Positions 63,757 through 64,000 of a DNA stretch of 64,000 nucleotides are shown piece by piece; positions within the stretch are counted from its first letter, which is position 1; every line of letters begins with the position of its first letter. Source of the stretch: Polaromonas sp. (lineage in GTDB: Bacteria; Pseudomonadota; Gammaproteobacteria; Burkholderiales; Burkholderiaceae_C); NCBI RefSeq assembly GCF_016185115.1, contig NZ_JACPOF010000017.1:62001-126000 (forward strand). The letters are read 5' to 3'. The translations under genes and the position numbers were made by a program. The notes under the pieces were generated by a model, which did not search any database, was not told where the DNA came from, and saw only the letters and a program-made list of their open reading frames with translations.

Positions 63757-64000
63757 GTGACACCCATCTGCTGCCGCCCGAGTCGGCCACAGCAACATCC
63801 ACAGCCAAACCATCAGGGCCGCACACGCCCATGATGACCCAGTACTTCGCCATCAAGGCCGAGTACCCGGACACGCTGGTCTTCTACCGCATGGGCGACT
63901 TTTATGAAGTCTTCTATGGCGATGCCGAAAAAGCTGCGCGCCTGCTCGACATCACCTTGACCCGGCGCGGTCAGTCGGGTGGTGAACCTGTGGTGATGGC
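63753..64000 (+). CDS. mutS: DNA mismatch repair protein MutS, N-terminal part (truncated by window end)
   Basis: 82 codons of the mismatch-recognition protein. A divergent N-terminal tail of about 25 residues precedes [20 protein letters not shown] and [20 protein letters not shown], with the mismatch-recognition F-x-E motif in FYEVF. It starts inside the FUSC stop codon (ATGA). Confidence 0.93.
   Translation, partial: MSDTHLLPPESATATSTAKPSGPHTPMMTQYFAIKAEYPDTLVFYRMGDFYEVFYGDAEKAARLLDITLTRRGQSGGEPVVM

Overview
The window reads as the chromosome of a betaproteobacterium, order Burkholderiales, most likely family Comamonadaceae (Polaromonas/Rhodoferax-like). The basis is the block tpiA-secG-tRNA-Leu-nuoA-N-DUF2818-NUDIX-DUF1178, a 592-residue PP2C/kinase fusion in the nitrate cluster, and several families of short intergenic repeats that I associate with this family. 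The genus is inference only.

Layout. 1-3.1 kb: 3' end of a glutamate dehydrogenase gene with its terminator, a cardiolipin synthase and a universal stress protein. 3.2-6.5 kb: an integron remnant. Six promoterless small-gene cassettes on the minus strand are separated by attC sites. At the attI end lies a divergent integrase gene (intI) cut after about 31 codons. 6.5-25.2 kb, minus strand: tpiA, secG, tRNA-Leu(GAG) and the complete 14-gene complex I operon nuoABCDEFGHIJKLMN, followed by DUF2818, NUDIX and DUF1178 genes. A quinone oxidoreductase lies upstream of tpiA. 25.3-27.9 kb: rpsO-pnp with the rpsO terminator and a long hairpin in the pnp leader. 28-32.1 kb: an aminotransferase, an orphan periplasmic binding protein, a small heat-shock protein and tsaD.

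32.2-51.7 kb is a nitrate assimilation island. It holds a NIT-ANTAR antiterminator (nasR-like), an ABC nitrate importer (nrtA, nrtB and an NrtD-type ATPase), a PilJ-sensor/HPt/ATPase kinase with CheY- and CheX-like partners, an NNP-family MFS nitrate transporter, the PP2C/Ser-Thr-kinase fusion, nirB-nirD, a nasA with a C-terminal [2Fe-2S] domain, ybiB, and cobA for siroheme. The leaders of nrtA and nirB each carry hexaloop hairpins with A at loop position 1 and G at position 4, the second overlapping the 5' arm of an intrinsic terminator. That is the arrangement expected for ANTAR-controlled antitermination. A weaker version precedes the MFS transporter. Together these suggest one regulator acting in trans on import and reduction.

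51.7-64 kb: housekeeping genes (an HI0933-type flavoprotein, rpsU, a yqeY-like gene, pmbA, the yjgA/darP family, mog, a LysM-FecR protein, cysE, trmJ-like, suhB-like, a FUSC transporter and the start of mutS) with at least four families of short repeats between them. I saw no rRNA, CRISPR, complete insertion sequence or prophage.
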